A DNA stretch of 64,000 nucleotides from Elmis aenea (GCA_947652605.1 OX393580.1:18620159-18684158), one strand, 5' to 3'. Shown: positions 37,401-48,469, numbered from the stretch's first letter. The notes: generated from the letters alone by a model not told the origin. Numbers and translations are program-made.

Positions 37401-40400
37401 ATTCGACCTTTTTGCACATGTGTCGTACCGATTCGGAATCGTCTCGCCTTCCCCGACAAGTACGTATCAAACAATCCCACTTTCGAGTTACATTCCGACT
37501 ACGAACGAGAAAAAGCGCAGGCGCGCGCACGCACTACATACTAACGAACGTCGAAAGCCTTTTTCTCGTTCGTAGTCGGAATGTAACTCGAAAGTGGGAT
37601 TGTTTGATACGTACTTGTCGGGGAAGGCGAGACGATTCCGAATCGGTACGACACATGTGCAAAAAGGTCGAATCGGAGAAGGTTCGAGCGTTTAAACGTT
37701 ACGTCAAATTGTGAAAAGAAAAAGCGCAGGCGCGCGCACGCACTACATACTAACGAACGTCGAAAGCCTTTTTCAAAGAGCGATTAAAAATACTCGGGGG
37801 CGTCTAAAAATTGCGAACTTCTTTGAAGGGTCGTATAAAGGATCGAATTTTAATATGTGCACGTTCAGGACCTCGGAAAAAATCGCTTGAAAACGTTATT
37901 AATTAAAACGTGCAAAAATGTTCGTACTTGCATGATGAAAACGTCGTCGCGCGCACGCACTGTCAAACTTTGACAGAATAATAGAAGCGCTCAGACCATT
38001 CTGGACCATTATCCAATTAAGCTTTATGTACATGTATCATATCAAATCGGAATCGCCTCGCTCTCCCCTAAACATACATACGAAACAATCCCAGTTTCGA
38101 GTTGAATTCATATTTGAGAATATGAAAATACGATGGCATTTAAAAATAAATTGATATGTAACATAGAAATTGAAGTATGTCAAAAGACAGTACTGTCAAA
38201 CTGACAGCATAACCTAGAAATTGAAATATGTCTATACCGTCAAACTGACAGCATAACTTAGAAATTGAATTATGTCAATAATGTCAAACTAACAACATAA
38301 CCTAGAAATTGAAGTATTTCACTGTCAACGGACCGTTGAGCTGATGACGCATGCATTACAAACATCGTTGCTAAGTACGCTGTAAATGACAGTAAGACTT
38401 TTATTTGACAGTTCGTCTATCTATATATAAAAAATCAACGCATTTTCCATTTAATTATGCCTCCCAAACGAAGAGGGATTGGTCAATCTACACCTCAAGC
38501 AAAGAGAAAAAAGCACTACGAGCTTCAGAAGCAGATGAGCAACCGGAAGCAAGATTGGAAACGAATCGATTACGCAATGCTCAAGCCCGTTCATCTGAAA
38601 CGGACGAGCAACGGGAAGCAAGATTGGAAACGAATCGATTACGCAATGCTCAAGCCTGTTCATCTGAAACGGACGAGCAACGGGAAGCAAGATTGGAAAC
38701 GAATCGATTACGCAATGCACTCACTAGACGAATAATTTGTTTTACATTAAATTTTGAGCTATATACAGGGTGTGTAAAAATTGGCGGAAGCGCTACACGT
38801 GGCGATGTTCTTGGTAAAATTCTAAGTCGAAAATCTTAATACGAAAATGTTGTACCATGCTTGCTGTGTCTGCAAGAGGTCCTCAAAGTTTTGACATTTA
38901 GTCATTTAATAAGCGTTATTATTTAATACTTGCAAATGAAAAAGCTGCAATTTGGAATAAAAATAAATTTCGAATAGTATTTTTTCCTAGATATTGTGTT
39001 CTTCCTTTCAAAAATTGGTGTTGAAAATATGTAAATCACTGATTTAAATGAAAATAATACATATGGCAACATTGTCATTAGCTGTCATCTCTGTTTTTCT
39101 CGTAATTATTTGTAGTTTGTGTTTTACGATACCCAAAAGTTTGCAGCTATGTTTACGAACTGAAGGCTTTTAGTTCGAACAAAAATTGTAAATACCCAAG
39201 TAAAAATTGCTGATAAAAAAAATGCCCAAACGCAAATCAATGTATGCAATGTTGCCAATTTTTTTTTTCTTTAAATGGTTCCTGAGGCCATAGGAAGGCA
39301 TGGTACAACATTTTTGTATCAAGATTTTCGACTCAGAATTTTACGAAGAACATCGTCACGTGTAGCGCTTCCGCCAATTTCTACACACCCTGTATATCTC
39401 AGGAACGAAGTTAATTATGTACAAACGAAAGATATTTTTTTGCGCAAGAAAAAAATAAGCGCAAGGCGGTGTCTAGCGGTGAAGGAAGGAGTGTTGTGAA
39501 TAAAAATTTGAGCCAATCGATTGTTCAACGACACGCTTAGTTAAAATCAATATATCTCGGGAACATAGAGACACGGAACGTGCACAAAAGGAAAGGTAAT
39601 TTTTTGCCCAAAAAGATTTCTACTCGGACCCATTGGGTGCGAGCGCGAAGCGCGAGTAGTTTGATTACCGATTTAATAAAATTTGAGAAGCATTGGGTGC
39701 GAGCGGGGAGGGCGAGTAGTACGAATATATTTATTCTAATTTAAAAAGCAATAACGAGTGTTGTAAATAAAATTTGAACCGATTGATTAATCGCCTCCAA
39801 AAAAAGTGACCCGCCTGGCTCAGCGCGAGTAGTATGAAGCAATTTTCTCAATTTTGAAAAGCAATTGCGAGTATTGTAAATAAAAATTGTAGCCAATCGA
39901 TTGATCATCTCCGGCTTAGTTAGACAGATAATTTTTTACCCAAAAAGAATTTTACGCGCAAAGAGAATTCTACGCGCAAGCCGGGATCTAGCGGTGAAGG
40001 AGTCGGGGCTCCGGAATCGCTAGTTATTATATAAATTTTTATGCAAATTTCATACCGGAAACATTACTATGATATGTAAACTTGAGTCACCTTCCTTAAC
40101 GTCAAGAACTTTTTGACTTCCTCATTTTAAAGTGTACTACTAGCGTGTATTATTTAAATTTTTGGTCTGAGTATGGTTATATGACACACTTAGGCAATAT
40201 TTTACTTAAAACACAAAAATTCCAAAGATACAGTACACTAAATCAGCGATTCTTAACCGGGGGGCCGCGGCCCCTGGGGGGGGGGGGGCGTAAAAGAGTT
40301 TATGGGGCGGCCACGAAAAATTTATTAACGTTTTTACTTTTAAAAATATTGAAATCTTAATAAAAAATATTTTTTGCTCCTTATTTTACTAGAATCATCA

Positions 40401-43400
40401 GAGAGATATCTTCTTAAATAAATCGTAATATTTTTGTTACTATAAAGTAGGAGACCGCAAAAATATCTTAGAATATTAAGGAGGCTGCGCCTACTAAAAG
40501 GTTTAAGAACCATTGCACTAAATAATATGTTTAAGCGACAAAATAACTCAACACATTTTATTTTATACAGTTTTTAATTAAATTTAGGTGTATTGAACAA
40601 TATTGTCATGTTATATACAAAATAGAATACACAACCTTACTAAAATTATGGTGAGGTGTGNNNNNNNNNNNNNNNNNNNNNNNNNNNNNNNNNNNNNNNN
40701 NNNNNNNNNNNNNNNNNNNNNNNNNNNNNNNNNNNNNNNNNNNNNNNNNNNNNNNNNNNNNNNNNNNNNNNNNNNNNNNNNNNNNNNNNNNNNNNNNNNN
40801 NNNNNNNNNNNNNNNNNNNNNNNNNNNNNNNNNNNNNNNNNNNNNNNNNNNNNNNNNNNNAAAAAAGATATCAAAAATCTGTTTACGACAATAAATTCCT
40901 CTCGAAAAAAGAAATCGAGATTACGTACTTAGTTTTTTTAAATCTCTGATAACCGAGATACCCCCCCTGTATGGGCATCGAAAATACGCCACCCTCAACA
41001 TAGACCGTATCAATCAATTCTTTTTTTGGAAAATTCATATTGCATATGTTATACTCATTTATTTATGTTTTAACAATTGACAGCAATTTACTCTGACATT
41101 TGTTACTACAGAAATTATTGTTTCTATTGTCAAAGTCGGGGCCTACTCCGAGAAAACTAGGAAATTCCTACACAACGCTTATAAGAATAAGTAAAATGTA
41201 AATATCACAGAAAATATTCATTTTAGGTATAGGTAAGTATTAATAAAAGTTGAAGAAAAACAAAAATGCAACAAAATGACTTAATAATATACAGGGTGTT
41301 CCATTTGAAAAAATAAAGTTATTGATGTTTGAAAATTGGGAAGTTGGCACATCTGTAAGAAACACCCTGTATAATATAAATTAATTTTGATGTATTTACA
41401 CTATGACTACACCTTTTGACTTTGTATGTGCAAAATATCATTTGCCAATTATTATTCATAACGTTGTGTTCTTGGCAAGTATTGTACCCTGTTTTTCTGG
41501 AAATTCAAAGATTTTTTAAGATAAATTGGCAACGTCGCAAAAAAATGAAAAAAACAAAATACTGTCATATGGAGATTTTCTTGCTGAATTCGATTATGCA
41601 AAAATATACTGGGTGTTCAATTTAAAAAAAATACCTTTAGTGACGCCCCACTTTTATGAAACACCCTGTATACTTGAAAATAATTTTAAAACATGCACCT
41701 CTAGAAATACTATAAGTTTCAATAAAAACTTTTTTTTATTAAGTTGACATTAAGGGCAATAATGGACTTTATCGCACTAATGGCGCACCCTGTATATAGA
41801 TAAAGTAGGTGCTATGCAGCAACCTTGACCCTTCGTTACTGCAAGTTTATTCGATATTATTCGTTAAAACGAATTTATACAGTTATCTGGTCGTGGCAAT
41901 GGGGTGAATGTATCATGTATCATGTATAATGTATAATTGTTAATTCTTGAGTCATTTTTCTAATTATATCAAAGCAAAAGATTAAATTTTTGTGAAATAA
42001 ATGTGGTTTGGCCAAGTTGATTCTGTTTGTGATAAATAACAATGCACAAAATGGTTACATTAAATTGAGCAAGGGTTTAAAGTAAAAACATTAAGACATG
42101 TCACCCTTAGAAAAAAGATTCTTAGAGAATAGAAGCACCTCCTTGAAATACTTTTTTAAAAGATTACATTTATCAACTGTGCCCTTTTTTTGTAACATTG
42201 CAAATATCAAGTTTATTACCTTTGTTTTACAACTGGTAGTAATAATAATCAGGTGTAATCTACCACAGCAAAGACATATCTCTTTGCTTAAACAATTATT
42301 GTCGCGTATAAATTATCAAACAATATTTTAGTAACAGAAATTCATACTTTTTATCTTTATGCATGACACCAACAGGGCACGTGCTCTGTTGTTTAAGCTT
42401 CACTGTAAAATGAGACGCTAACAAACTGTTTTGACTTAGTTTGTTGAGATAAGATGTTATAGTAAACATATAGCAAAATTATAAAGAGGTACATATATAC
42501 TTTAGGTATGGAACACATGAATGCATTATAAATTTCTAAAATGTAACATAAATAAGTATACCTAGTATCTTCTTCTACGATTTTTGTAGAAAAATAGTTT
42601 CGAAAATCTCATCTCTTTTTGCCAGTAGCAGTCTTAAATATTTAAAATAAACCAAAATAAATAAGACAGTTACTGAAAAAAAGGCGGAGGTCTCAAAAGT
42701 GGTCTAGTTTTTCTATAAAAGATTTTTACGTCAATTTATTTATGTTAGACATTAAATGAATTACATAAATAATTCAAGCAATAATACAGTAAAAGTTGAG
42801 GTTAACATTTTTACTATTGTAGTAAAGGAAAAATAACATTTAAACTGTATCAGGCGTTCTCAACCTGTGGTACGCGTACCGGTTCCGGTACGCGAATGTC
42901 AAGCTACCGGTACGCGATAAGCAAATGAAATAATTATTTTTTAACTTATTTTTTATAGCATCTTCGTTATATGATATCACATGTGTGTAAAAGAAGTAGA
43001 AGATAGTGACAGATTTGTAGACACATATGTACATTTAAAATAATTATCGGTTTATGTCGGGTGATCGAAAATGATTGATGCCCGCTAATTTCAGACCGAA
43101 AATAAAATAACCAATCATTGCTTAATATTGAGTCTGATGTTCGCCTTAAACTGACCAAAATTTAACTAGATATTTCTACACTGATAAAAAGTAAACAGGC
43201 GCAACCCTCACATTAATTACAATAATTAGAATTATTATTATATCTATACAGGGTGTTTCTTAAATATTGCGAAAAAATTCAGCTGGTAATTCCTTATCCA
43301 AAAATTAAGGGGGGTCTTTTATGTAAATTTTTTTCCTTAGACGTCTCCTTTTTAAGTTACACCCCCCTAAAGGGGAGTGTAAAATTGGGTTTTTATTTTA

Positions 43401-46400
43401 TTTCTCAAATTTGAACAAATTTAGGGAAATTATATTTAGTAGATGTTTTATACTTATTAAAAGGTTTCCCATAGTAATACTTTTAATCATCTCCCACCTT
43501 CACAGGGGGCTGAAAAGTGCGATCCCTGTTTTTTTTTTTTTTGGAAGACTGATTTATTTTGAAACTTTTTCTGTTCTTTAATTGTTCTCGTAAAACCTAC
43601 CTAAAATTGCAAAATTTTAACCCACCAAAAAGTTCTGACAAAAAAACCAACAAAGGTCGCACTTTTCAGCCCCCGGTGAAGGTGGCAGATGATCGAAAAT
43701 ATTACCATGGGAAACCTTTTACTAAGTATAAAACAAATACCAAATATCATTCTTCTACATTTATCCAAATTTGAGAAATAAAATAAAGGGGGGTGTAACT
43801 CAGAAAGGAGACGTCTACTAAGGAAAAAAAAATTAAATGAAAGAACCCCCTTAATTTTCGATAAGGAATCACCACCTGAATTTTTTCGCAATATTAAGAA
43901 ACACTCTGTATATGACACAAATGCATTTATATTTAGTGTAATAAAAGTATTTGCGAATTAAATTGTTTTTATTACAACTGTACATAAAGCATTGCATTCT
44001 GTTTCAAAAATATTTACCTAAAAAAGTCATCAGTTGGGAATTTAAGAAAGTTTTATTGTAGGATTAGTCCTTTTTTTGCTCGACAAAATATTTGAGAGAG
44101 ACAAGCGACAAAAAAGTCATCACTTGAGAATTCAGGAAATTTTTTTTGGGCTCGTTTTTCCAAAAATATTTACTTACTGGTACGCCACCATATTGTCTAC
44201 TACAAACCGGTACAATATCTTAAAAACCTCTGAACTATATTATTCGTCTAAAGCTTTCGAATACCCTTAATGTGTGGTGCAAAAAATCACATTCGTTTTT
44301 TATTTTACACGTAACTTTTAAAATTAAGACCCGATTTTACCGATTTTGCTTTAAACTGTAGTCAAAATAAATATCTAATACTTTATTACGTAAAATGTCA
44401 ACCACTTCCTGTACAAACATGTTTTTCACAGAAACGTATTTATTTAATAAAATCCTAATCACTTAATAACAATTAATGCTTCTTTTAAAAATATGGGCTT
44501 TGGAATCAAACGAAATTTTAATAGCTATGGAAATTTTATTATTTTTGAGTCTAATAAGGCTAAGTTTTTGAGAATACCTACGTTTAGTATTTTCAAAGAA
44601 TAATAGGCTGCAAAAATTTGTTAATTAAACATTATCCTTATAGAAGGCGACTAACAGGTAATACGGCAATTGCCCCCGGGACAATAACCCCCCCGTGTAA
44701 AAATTACCCCCAGACAATGAACCCCCCTTGTAACAAAAAACCTAACGACTAACTTGAAATATCGGTAGATTATAATTGCCGCAATGTAAAGTGATAAAGT
44801 TGCAAAAAAAAGCGGTGCACACGAACTGCGGCCATTCTAATCCCATCATTACCAACTTTTATGACCATGCGTTTATCCTACACTCGAACTGCGTACAAAT
44901 ATTTTCTAACCCTTGATTATATGGGTGACCCTAAATTAATGTTTCAAGAATTAATCCTAAAATTAGTCAAATTTACGGTAATTTTATAGGTATAAATACA
45001 ATGCGCAAGTATGATTTAGTTTACTTATTAATATGAATGAAATGGAGATAATGTTCAGTAAGCGTGGAAAAGAGCTGCTTGTTTACGAAAATTGTAAATA
45101 TTATAAACACAGACAGTAGAAATTTTATACTCCTATCAAGTAATTGCTATGTACATATTATTGACAAATAAAATATTTTATTTATATTTTTTAATTTCAT
45201 TCAATTTAAGTGTGAATATTTAGGAATACTCCAACCATTTCTGACCGCTTACCTGAAAGGAAAGGTATAATTAAAGAATGTCCGCAGTTCGTGTATCGGC
45301 TTAACTCTCATGCTTAATTACTTGCCGCAGTTCGAGTGGTACTTAAGTACAAGTCATTAAAATAGCCGCAATTCGAGTGCGCCCAAAAAAAGAAATTAAC
45401 GCAGAATAACAATTTAATCTTCTACGGGTGTTATATTTGAAGGAACAATTTTTTATAGTTATGGCCATAATGCAGCGATTTGGAATTACGTTAACATCAT
45501 AGGATTAGGATTAAAATTAGTAAACTTGTAAACATTATGGTAAAATATTTGCATTTAAATAACAGTAACTTTCTTTGATAATTGCACTATAATATTTTCT
45601 AAAAAGTGTTCCTATACTTCACGTATTTATGCATACTTTGATAAACATACAAAGTGCTTCTTATAAATTAATATCGCCATATATTTTTGCAGTTCGAGTG
45701 CGCCCGATAAAAGATAATATCCGAAGAAGATTATATTGTTATTCTGCATTCAATTTTATTTTTAATTACAACATTACCACTTTACATTGCGACAATTATA
45801 ATTTATCGATATTTTAAGTTAGTTGTTAGAATTTATTTTGCACGGGGGTTAATTTTCTGAGTTTTTTTACAGGGGGGTTATTGTCCAGGGGGTACTTGTC
45901 CTAGAACCGACTAAAATATAGTAAATTGAATGAGCAACAAAGTAATATTTAAAAGAATAACTGCATATTTTGGCTAAAACTTGGGCCAAAGTTGACACAA
46001 CTCGGTTTTTAATTTAAAAAATAAGTTACAAGGGATATACAAAATTAAGTGCCTGTATAACTTAATTTTGGCCATGGCTTATATTCATTGTATTATGGAA
46101 CAAAACAAATGTTTTTCATGCAAAATGGTGTAAATTGTAATACTTAAATGATAGCTTCATGTTTTGGCTAAAATTTAAGACAACAATGACAAAAATCGGC
46201 TTATAATTAAAAAAACTACAAGGAAAATACAAAATCGAATTAGGTACCTGTCTGTTCATTTTTTTGCTTACCAAATTTCGCAGTTAAAATTCTGTTCAAG
46301 GCTCATATTTATCGTAATATGAAACAAGCATAATTGTTTTTTATGTAAAATACTCGTTAAATAAAAATAGAAATGATTTTATAGCCTCAAGGGCTATCAA

Positions 46401-46770
46401 TACCTGTTGAACTTAAATAATGTTTCCATAACAAAGCTTCCTGGGCTTGCCCGATAGCAAAATGGTGGCGCGACTATTAATGCAGATATTGCAACAATTT
46501 AGCAAATTCTGTACACTTAAAATGTTGTCAAATATTTAAATTACCTTGGCAATCCCTTATGCAAACATCTGCCTGATAATTGTGCGTTTTATCATTACAA
46601 ACTTCGGCACAGGGTTTGCATAAGCGGTCGTAGGATGAACAATATTCCAAGGGCTGGCATGTTTTCGATCCACATTTCACTCCAGATACGTTCAGATCAC
46701 ATGATGAACAGCAAACGTAAAAAATAAGCACCAAAAATAATTTTTTTAATGTTTCACAACTCATTTTCAC
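31445..46770 (-). CDS. grnd: Grindelwald-like TNF receptor, single-pass membrane protein
   Basis: Four exons join in phase: 46545-46770, 35980-36033, 33358-33515, 31445-31678, coding for 223 residues; Drosophila Grindelwald has about 240. Order: signal peptide (KKLFLVLIFYVCCSSC), one short cysteine-rich domain (VKCGSKTCQPLEYCSSYDRL then CKPCAEVC-NDKTHNYQADVC), juxtamembrane YIHDSRYVRKGGDEDLR, one transmembrane helix (MVVVALTLVCILLITLAFIA), basic stop-transfer YRWKKRD, and a cytoplasmic tail with LDYAYDNPAMSTTPGP. It ends ESTF, which fits a class I PDZ-binding motif. Grindelwald is the Eiger/TNF receptor that signals to JNK and associates with the Crumbs-Veli polarity module. The assignment rests on architecture, length and the C---C--C/THNY pattern; another small TNFR-like protein is possible. 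Intron 1 is about 10.5 kb and full of transposons. Confidence 0.68.
31786..33266. mobile_element. TA-flanked CAGTGTGGTCC palindromic element in grnd intron 3
   Basis: Starts CAGTGTGGTCCAAATTCGAT and ends with the complement of CACCGTGGTCCAAATTCGAT, TA on both sides. Inner parts pair (GTTATTTTTAATAATACGC near 32463 with its complement near 32843). One arm of family G (about 32130-32448, ending CACCCTGTA) is inserted in the left half. Shares AAAACCGTAGGTTTTACG-like sequence with the element at 30233, so these families are distantly related. Confidence 0.8.
33516..35567. other. grnd intron 2, left part: AT-rich, traces of an old palindromic element
   Basis: Near 33610 (AATCTCTTGTGGAAATGCTAAACC...) and near 35805-35840 the sequences are inverted relatives, suggesting an old element of about 2.2 kb between them. 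The interior is AT-rich with no coding signal; CCTAGGGCCGGCCCTG near 35001 is probably the stump of a hAT MITE. Confidence 0.4.
35568..35785. mobile_element. hAT-type MITE with exact 8-bp duplication
   Basis: Flanked by ATTGCTAC at 35560-35567 and 35786-35793. Ends CAGAGGCGTCGAGAG and the complement of CAGGGCCGATGAGAG. The interior is GC-rich at both ends (GGGCCTGGGG, CGGGGCTCAGAGCCCC). 218 bp. Confidence 0.9.
36034..37122. other. grnd intron 1, first part
   Basis: AT-rich intron sequence between exon 2 and the Helitron; nothing recognised. Confidence 0.5.
37358..37716. repeat. 158-bp perfect inverted repeat with 43-bp spacer
   Basis: Arms 37358-37515 and 37559-37716 are exact complements over all 158 bases as read by eye. 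The spacer begins GCGCAGGCGCGCGCACGCAC and is repeated in the same orientation immediately after the right arm (about 37724-37775). Such a layout suggests a template switch or inverted duplication; an assembly error is also possible. Confidence 0.9.
38159..38330 (+). repeat. Tandem repeat, unit about 44 bp, 3-4 copies
   Basis: Unit contains TAACCTAGAAATTGAA, then TATGTC, then CCGTCAAACTGACAG; successive copies start near 38159, 38209, 38253 and 38297 with small differences. Lies inside the Helitron, upstream of its coding remnant. Confidence 0.75.
38458..38740 (+). pseudogene. Helitron protein N-terminal remnant with 69-bp coding repeats
   Basis: ATG at 38458 gives MPPKRRGIGQSTPQAKRKK; a one-base shift into the neighbouring frame then gives the repeated peptide EARLETNRLRNAQARSSETD, three units of 23 residues each (69 bp, at about 38540, 38609 and 38678). 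Repeats of the form SETDEQREARLE--R are the usual N-terminus of arthropod Helitron Rep/helicase proteins. The reading ends at LTRRIICF and no catalytic domain follows. Confidence 0.8.
38766..39392. mobile_element. TA-flanked CAGGGTGT palindromic element, family A copy 2
   Basis: Same family as 4758-5692 in the same orientation, and intact at the point where copy 1 received a hAT insertion. Ends CAGGGTGTGTAAAAATTGGC and complement, TA on both sides. 627 bp. It is nested in the Helitron just after the coding remnant, so it arrived after the Helitron. Confidence 0.9.
40244..40515. mobile_element. hAT-type MITE with exact 8-bp duplication (TTCTTAACC type)
   Basis: Flanked by CACTAAAT at 40236-40243 and 40516-40523. 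Ends CAGCGATTCTTAACCGGGG and the complement of CAATGGTTCTTAAACC, the CAG-GGTTCT-AACC class of hAT ends. Contains a run of ten G. 272 bp. Confidence 0.93.
40661..40860. other. Assembly gap, 200 N
   Basis: Run of exactly 200 N; the true length is unknown. It lies in grnd intron 1. Confidence 1.
41292..41369. mobile_element. Minimal TA-flanked CAGGGTGTT...AACACCCTG element, 78 bp
   Basis: Consists of little more than two ends, CAGGGTGTTCCATTTG and TAAGAAACACCCTG, with TA on both sides. A similar but more decayed unit of about 60 bp lies at 41609-41668 (CTGGGTGTTCAATTT ... GAAACACCCTG). Both lie in grnd intron 1. Confidence 0.65.
41609..41668. mobile_element. Second minimal CAGGGTG-type element, about 60 bp
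   Basis: TA-flanked; left end has one change (CTGGGTGTT), right end GAAACACCCTG. Too short to carry anything but ends. Confidence 0.45.
41670..42850. other. grnd intron 1, middle part
   Basis: AT-rich; a stray CGCACCCTGTATATA end near 41785 suggests another broken CAGGGTG-type element. No gene supported. Confidence 0.4.
42851..44232. mobile_element. hAT-type MITE (TTCTCAACC type) with a nested foldback element
   Basis: Ends CAGGCGTTCTCAACCTGTGG and the complement of CAGAGGTTTTTAAGATATTG, bordered by AACTGTAT and AACTATAT (7 of 8). Repeated GGTACGCG/ACCGGTACGC motifs lie near both ends. Without the nested element it is about 720 bp. Confidence 0.75.
43249..43908. mobile_element. TA-flanked CAGGGTGTTTCTT foldback element, family G
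   Basis: Starts CAGGGTGTTTCTTAAATATTGC and ends with the inverted match (GCAATATTAAGAAACACTCTG), TA on both sides. The two halves are inverted copies (CTTCACAGGGGGCTGAAAAG against CTTTTCAGCCCCCGGTGAAG). One arm of the same family occurs alone at about 32130-32448. Nested in a hAT element, so younger than it. Confidence 0.88.
44655..45907. mobile_element. Candidate Mutator-like (MULE) element with FLYWCH-like peptide
   Basis: Flanked by the direct repeat CGACTAA (44648-44654 and 45908-45914). Inverted ends share GGACAATAACCCCCC and further pairing over about 200 bp (AATTGCCGCAATGTAAAGTG near 44775 against its complement near 45780). A peptide at 45033-45119 looks like the start of a FLYWCH domain. 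Six copies of a CGCAGTTCGAGTG-like motif occur inside, two in one orientation on the left and four in the other. MULE is favoured by the flank length, long ends and FLYWCH; a generic foldback element is the alternative. Confidence 0.55.
45033..45119 (+). pseudogene. FLYWCH-like N-terminal peptide
   Basis: ATG at about 45033 reads MNEMEIMFSKRGKELLVYEN then CKYYKHRQ and stop. The order F-S-RGK-LLVY-----YYKHR is how FLYWCH zinc fingers begin; the later W-C and H-C-H residues are missing. FLYWCH domains often precede MULE transposases in insects. Short, so this could be chance. Confidence 0.5.
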
Positions 46771-48459
46771 ATATTTATGTATTTATTCCTCTACAGATCG
46801 ATTGTTTTTGAAAATTATTCGCGCACATTTGAATTAATTTGAGTTTTCTGTCTAAGTTTGTTCGCACTGTTTATCTATATTGAAGCACCCTTATTTTAGC
46901 ATATTTTTTAATTTGATGGCGCAACAGGTGGGTACGCGTTTGAGTACAACCTGACCGAATGACTTGGCTACGTATGTACCTGTGTGACTCACGATGTTGA
47001 GGAATTCAGGTGAAACGATTTTATGAAGGTGAAAATAGAGTCTACAATAGCGAGTCAGTAACCAGTTGAACAGGTATCTCCTCCCCCACTTCGCAACAGT
47101 AACGGAAAATACCTTTTCAAAAGGTTTAATGTTCTATAAGGTACAGAATAGGGCAAAAAGTGAATGCTGTTTTGTTGTGGTTATCGAATTACATTGTTTA
47201 TATTTTTGGAAATGTGAGAGGAGTAAACCATTTAATTTTTACACCCACTTAAGTAGAGAAGCCGATTCATTCTATTAGCTTTGTAAGTCGAGATTTTTTT
47301 AAAGAAAAACTTTGAAGAGGGTAAAATTGAATGAAGAAAAATTATCATCATGTAGGTATTCTGTACATCTTTAAAAAAGATGAAGCGAAATTAGTATAAA
47401 GAGTTAGAAAAACTATTAACAATTTCGGTCTTAAAAAATTGTTTGACTACGGACTACAGTTTTTAAAAATACATTTTCAAAGTACCAGTAGCTATATTCA
47501 TATTAAAAGATTGTGAACGATTTTGTTTTAAACAAAATGTACATATATTTGCTTGACACAAACAGGCACAAAAGAAACGATTTAGAAGTAGAACAAGATT
47601 TTTAAAACTTTCTGAGTCTGTAAAAAAAATCTAAAATAAAATAACGCATGTGGAAAGTCAAAACAAACTTTTAATGATAGTTTTTGGGGAAAGTTTTCTG
47701 GGGATCCAAGATGAACTTGTAATTTTTGAAAGAGAAAAGCTTTTCTAATCATACGTTGAATTTTTTCCAGTAAAATGCAACTGTTTGTAAGTAATGAAGA
47801 AAAATATTATTCGACTACAAATTTAAGGGGTTTGTTGAAAGAAAACTAGCAATTCAAATTTTTTCGAAGAAAAATACTAAGTTAAAAGAAACTGTGTTGG
47901 TTAATTCGTTTACGAAATAAAGCCTATTATTATTACAATATTTTGTTTCGACTCTCGATGTTGACACAGTTAAAAACTTTAACTGATACTTTATTTACGT
48001 TGGTTTAAAGAAAATTGACAATTTTGTATAATATCTCAGTAGATTTTTGGGAATGTTTGTAATCACAAAAGTATTTTTGAATAAAAATTGTTCTTAGCTA
48101 GGGTAGACCTTTCATCTAGTTTCAAAAAATATGAAGAGTTAATACTAATTTATAAGTTTTACGTTTTAATAAAAAGTAATTGATATTAATGAAATGTTGT
48201 TCATTTTAAAACAAAAATCACTGAAAATGTCCAAAAGGGCAGTTGCCCTACAACTAGTTTGTTAAAAGAAACAACAAAATCTGCAGTAAAACAAGTTCAT
48301 GTTAATTCGTTTGGCTTGCTGTACTAATTATTGTGGTAACATTTTCGCCTGCACTTTATGCAACCAATATTGCAACATATTTTAAATGCAAAAACCTTTA
48401 TAAATCATATCATTAAGGCAGGAGCAGTCACTCAAATATATAGTTAACATATATATATA
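46771..48459. other. Upstream region of the grindelwald-like gene
   Basis: Should contain the grnd promoter just above 46770. AT-rich; open frames here have no recognisable domain. No promoter motif claimed. Confidence 0.4.
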
Positions 48460-48469
48460 TATATAAATT

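Larger units (their letters stand above)
37123..40023 (+). mobile_element. Helitron, defective, in grnd intron 1
   Basis: Begins TCTATATATATAAAAATG directly after an A and ends ...GGAATCGCTAG directly before a T, the A|T insertion site and TC...CTAG ends expected of Helitrons. A short hairpin (GGAG-CTCC) lies about 15 bp before the end. Inside are the 158-bp inverted repeat at 37358-37716, a 44-bp tandem array at 38159-38330, the start of a Helitron protein at 38458, and a nested family A foldback element at 38766-39392. The Rep and helicase domains are missing. Minus-strand grnd transcripts cross it as intron. Confidence 0.8.

Noticed and set aside
38451..38720. Minus-strand frame with repeated CVIDSFPILLPVA
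   Set aside because: It is the antisense shadow of the Helitron coding repeats.
40603..40949. Open frames crossing the N run
   Set aside because: They consist of unknown bases with short flanks and have no meaning.
47066..47278. 70-codon frame upstream of the Penelope fragment
   Set aside because: No domain, no splice context and no reverse-transcriptase motif; likely chance.
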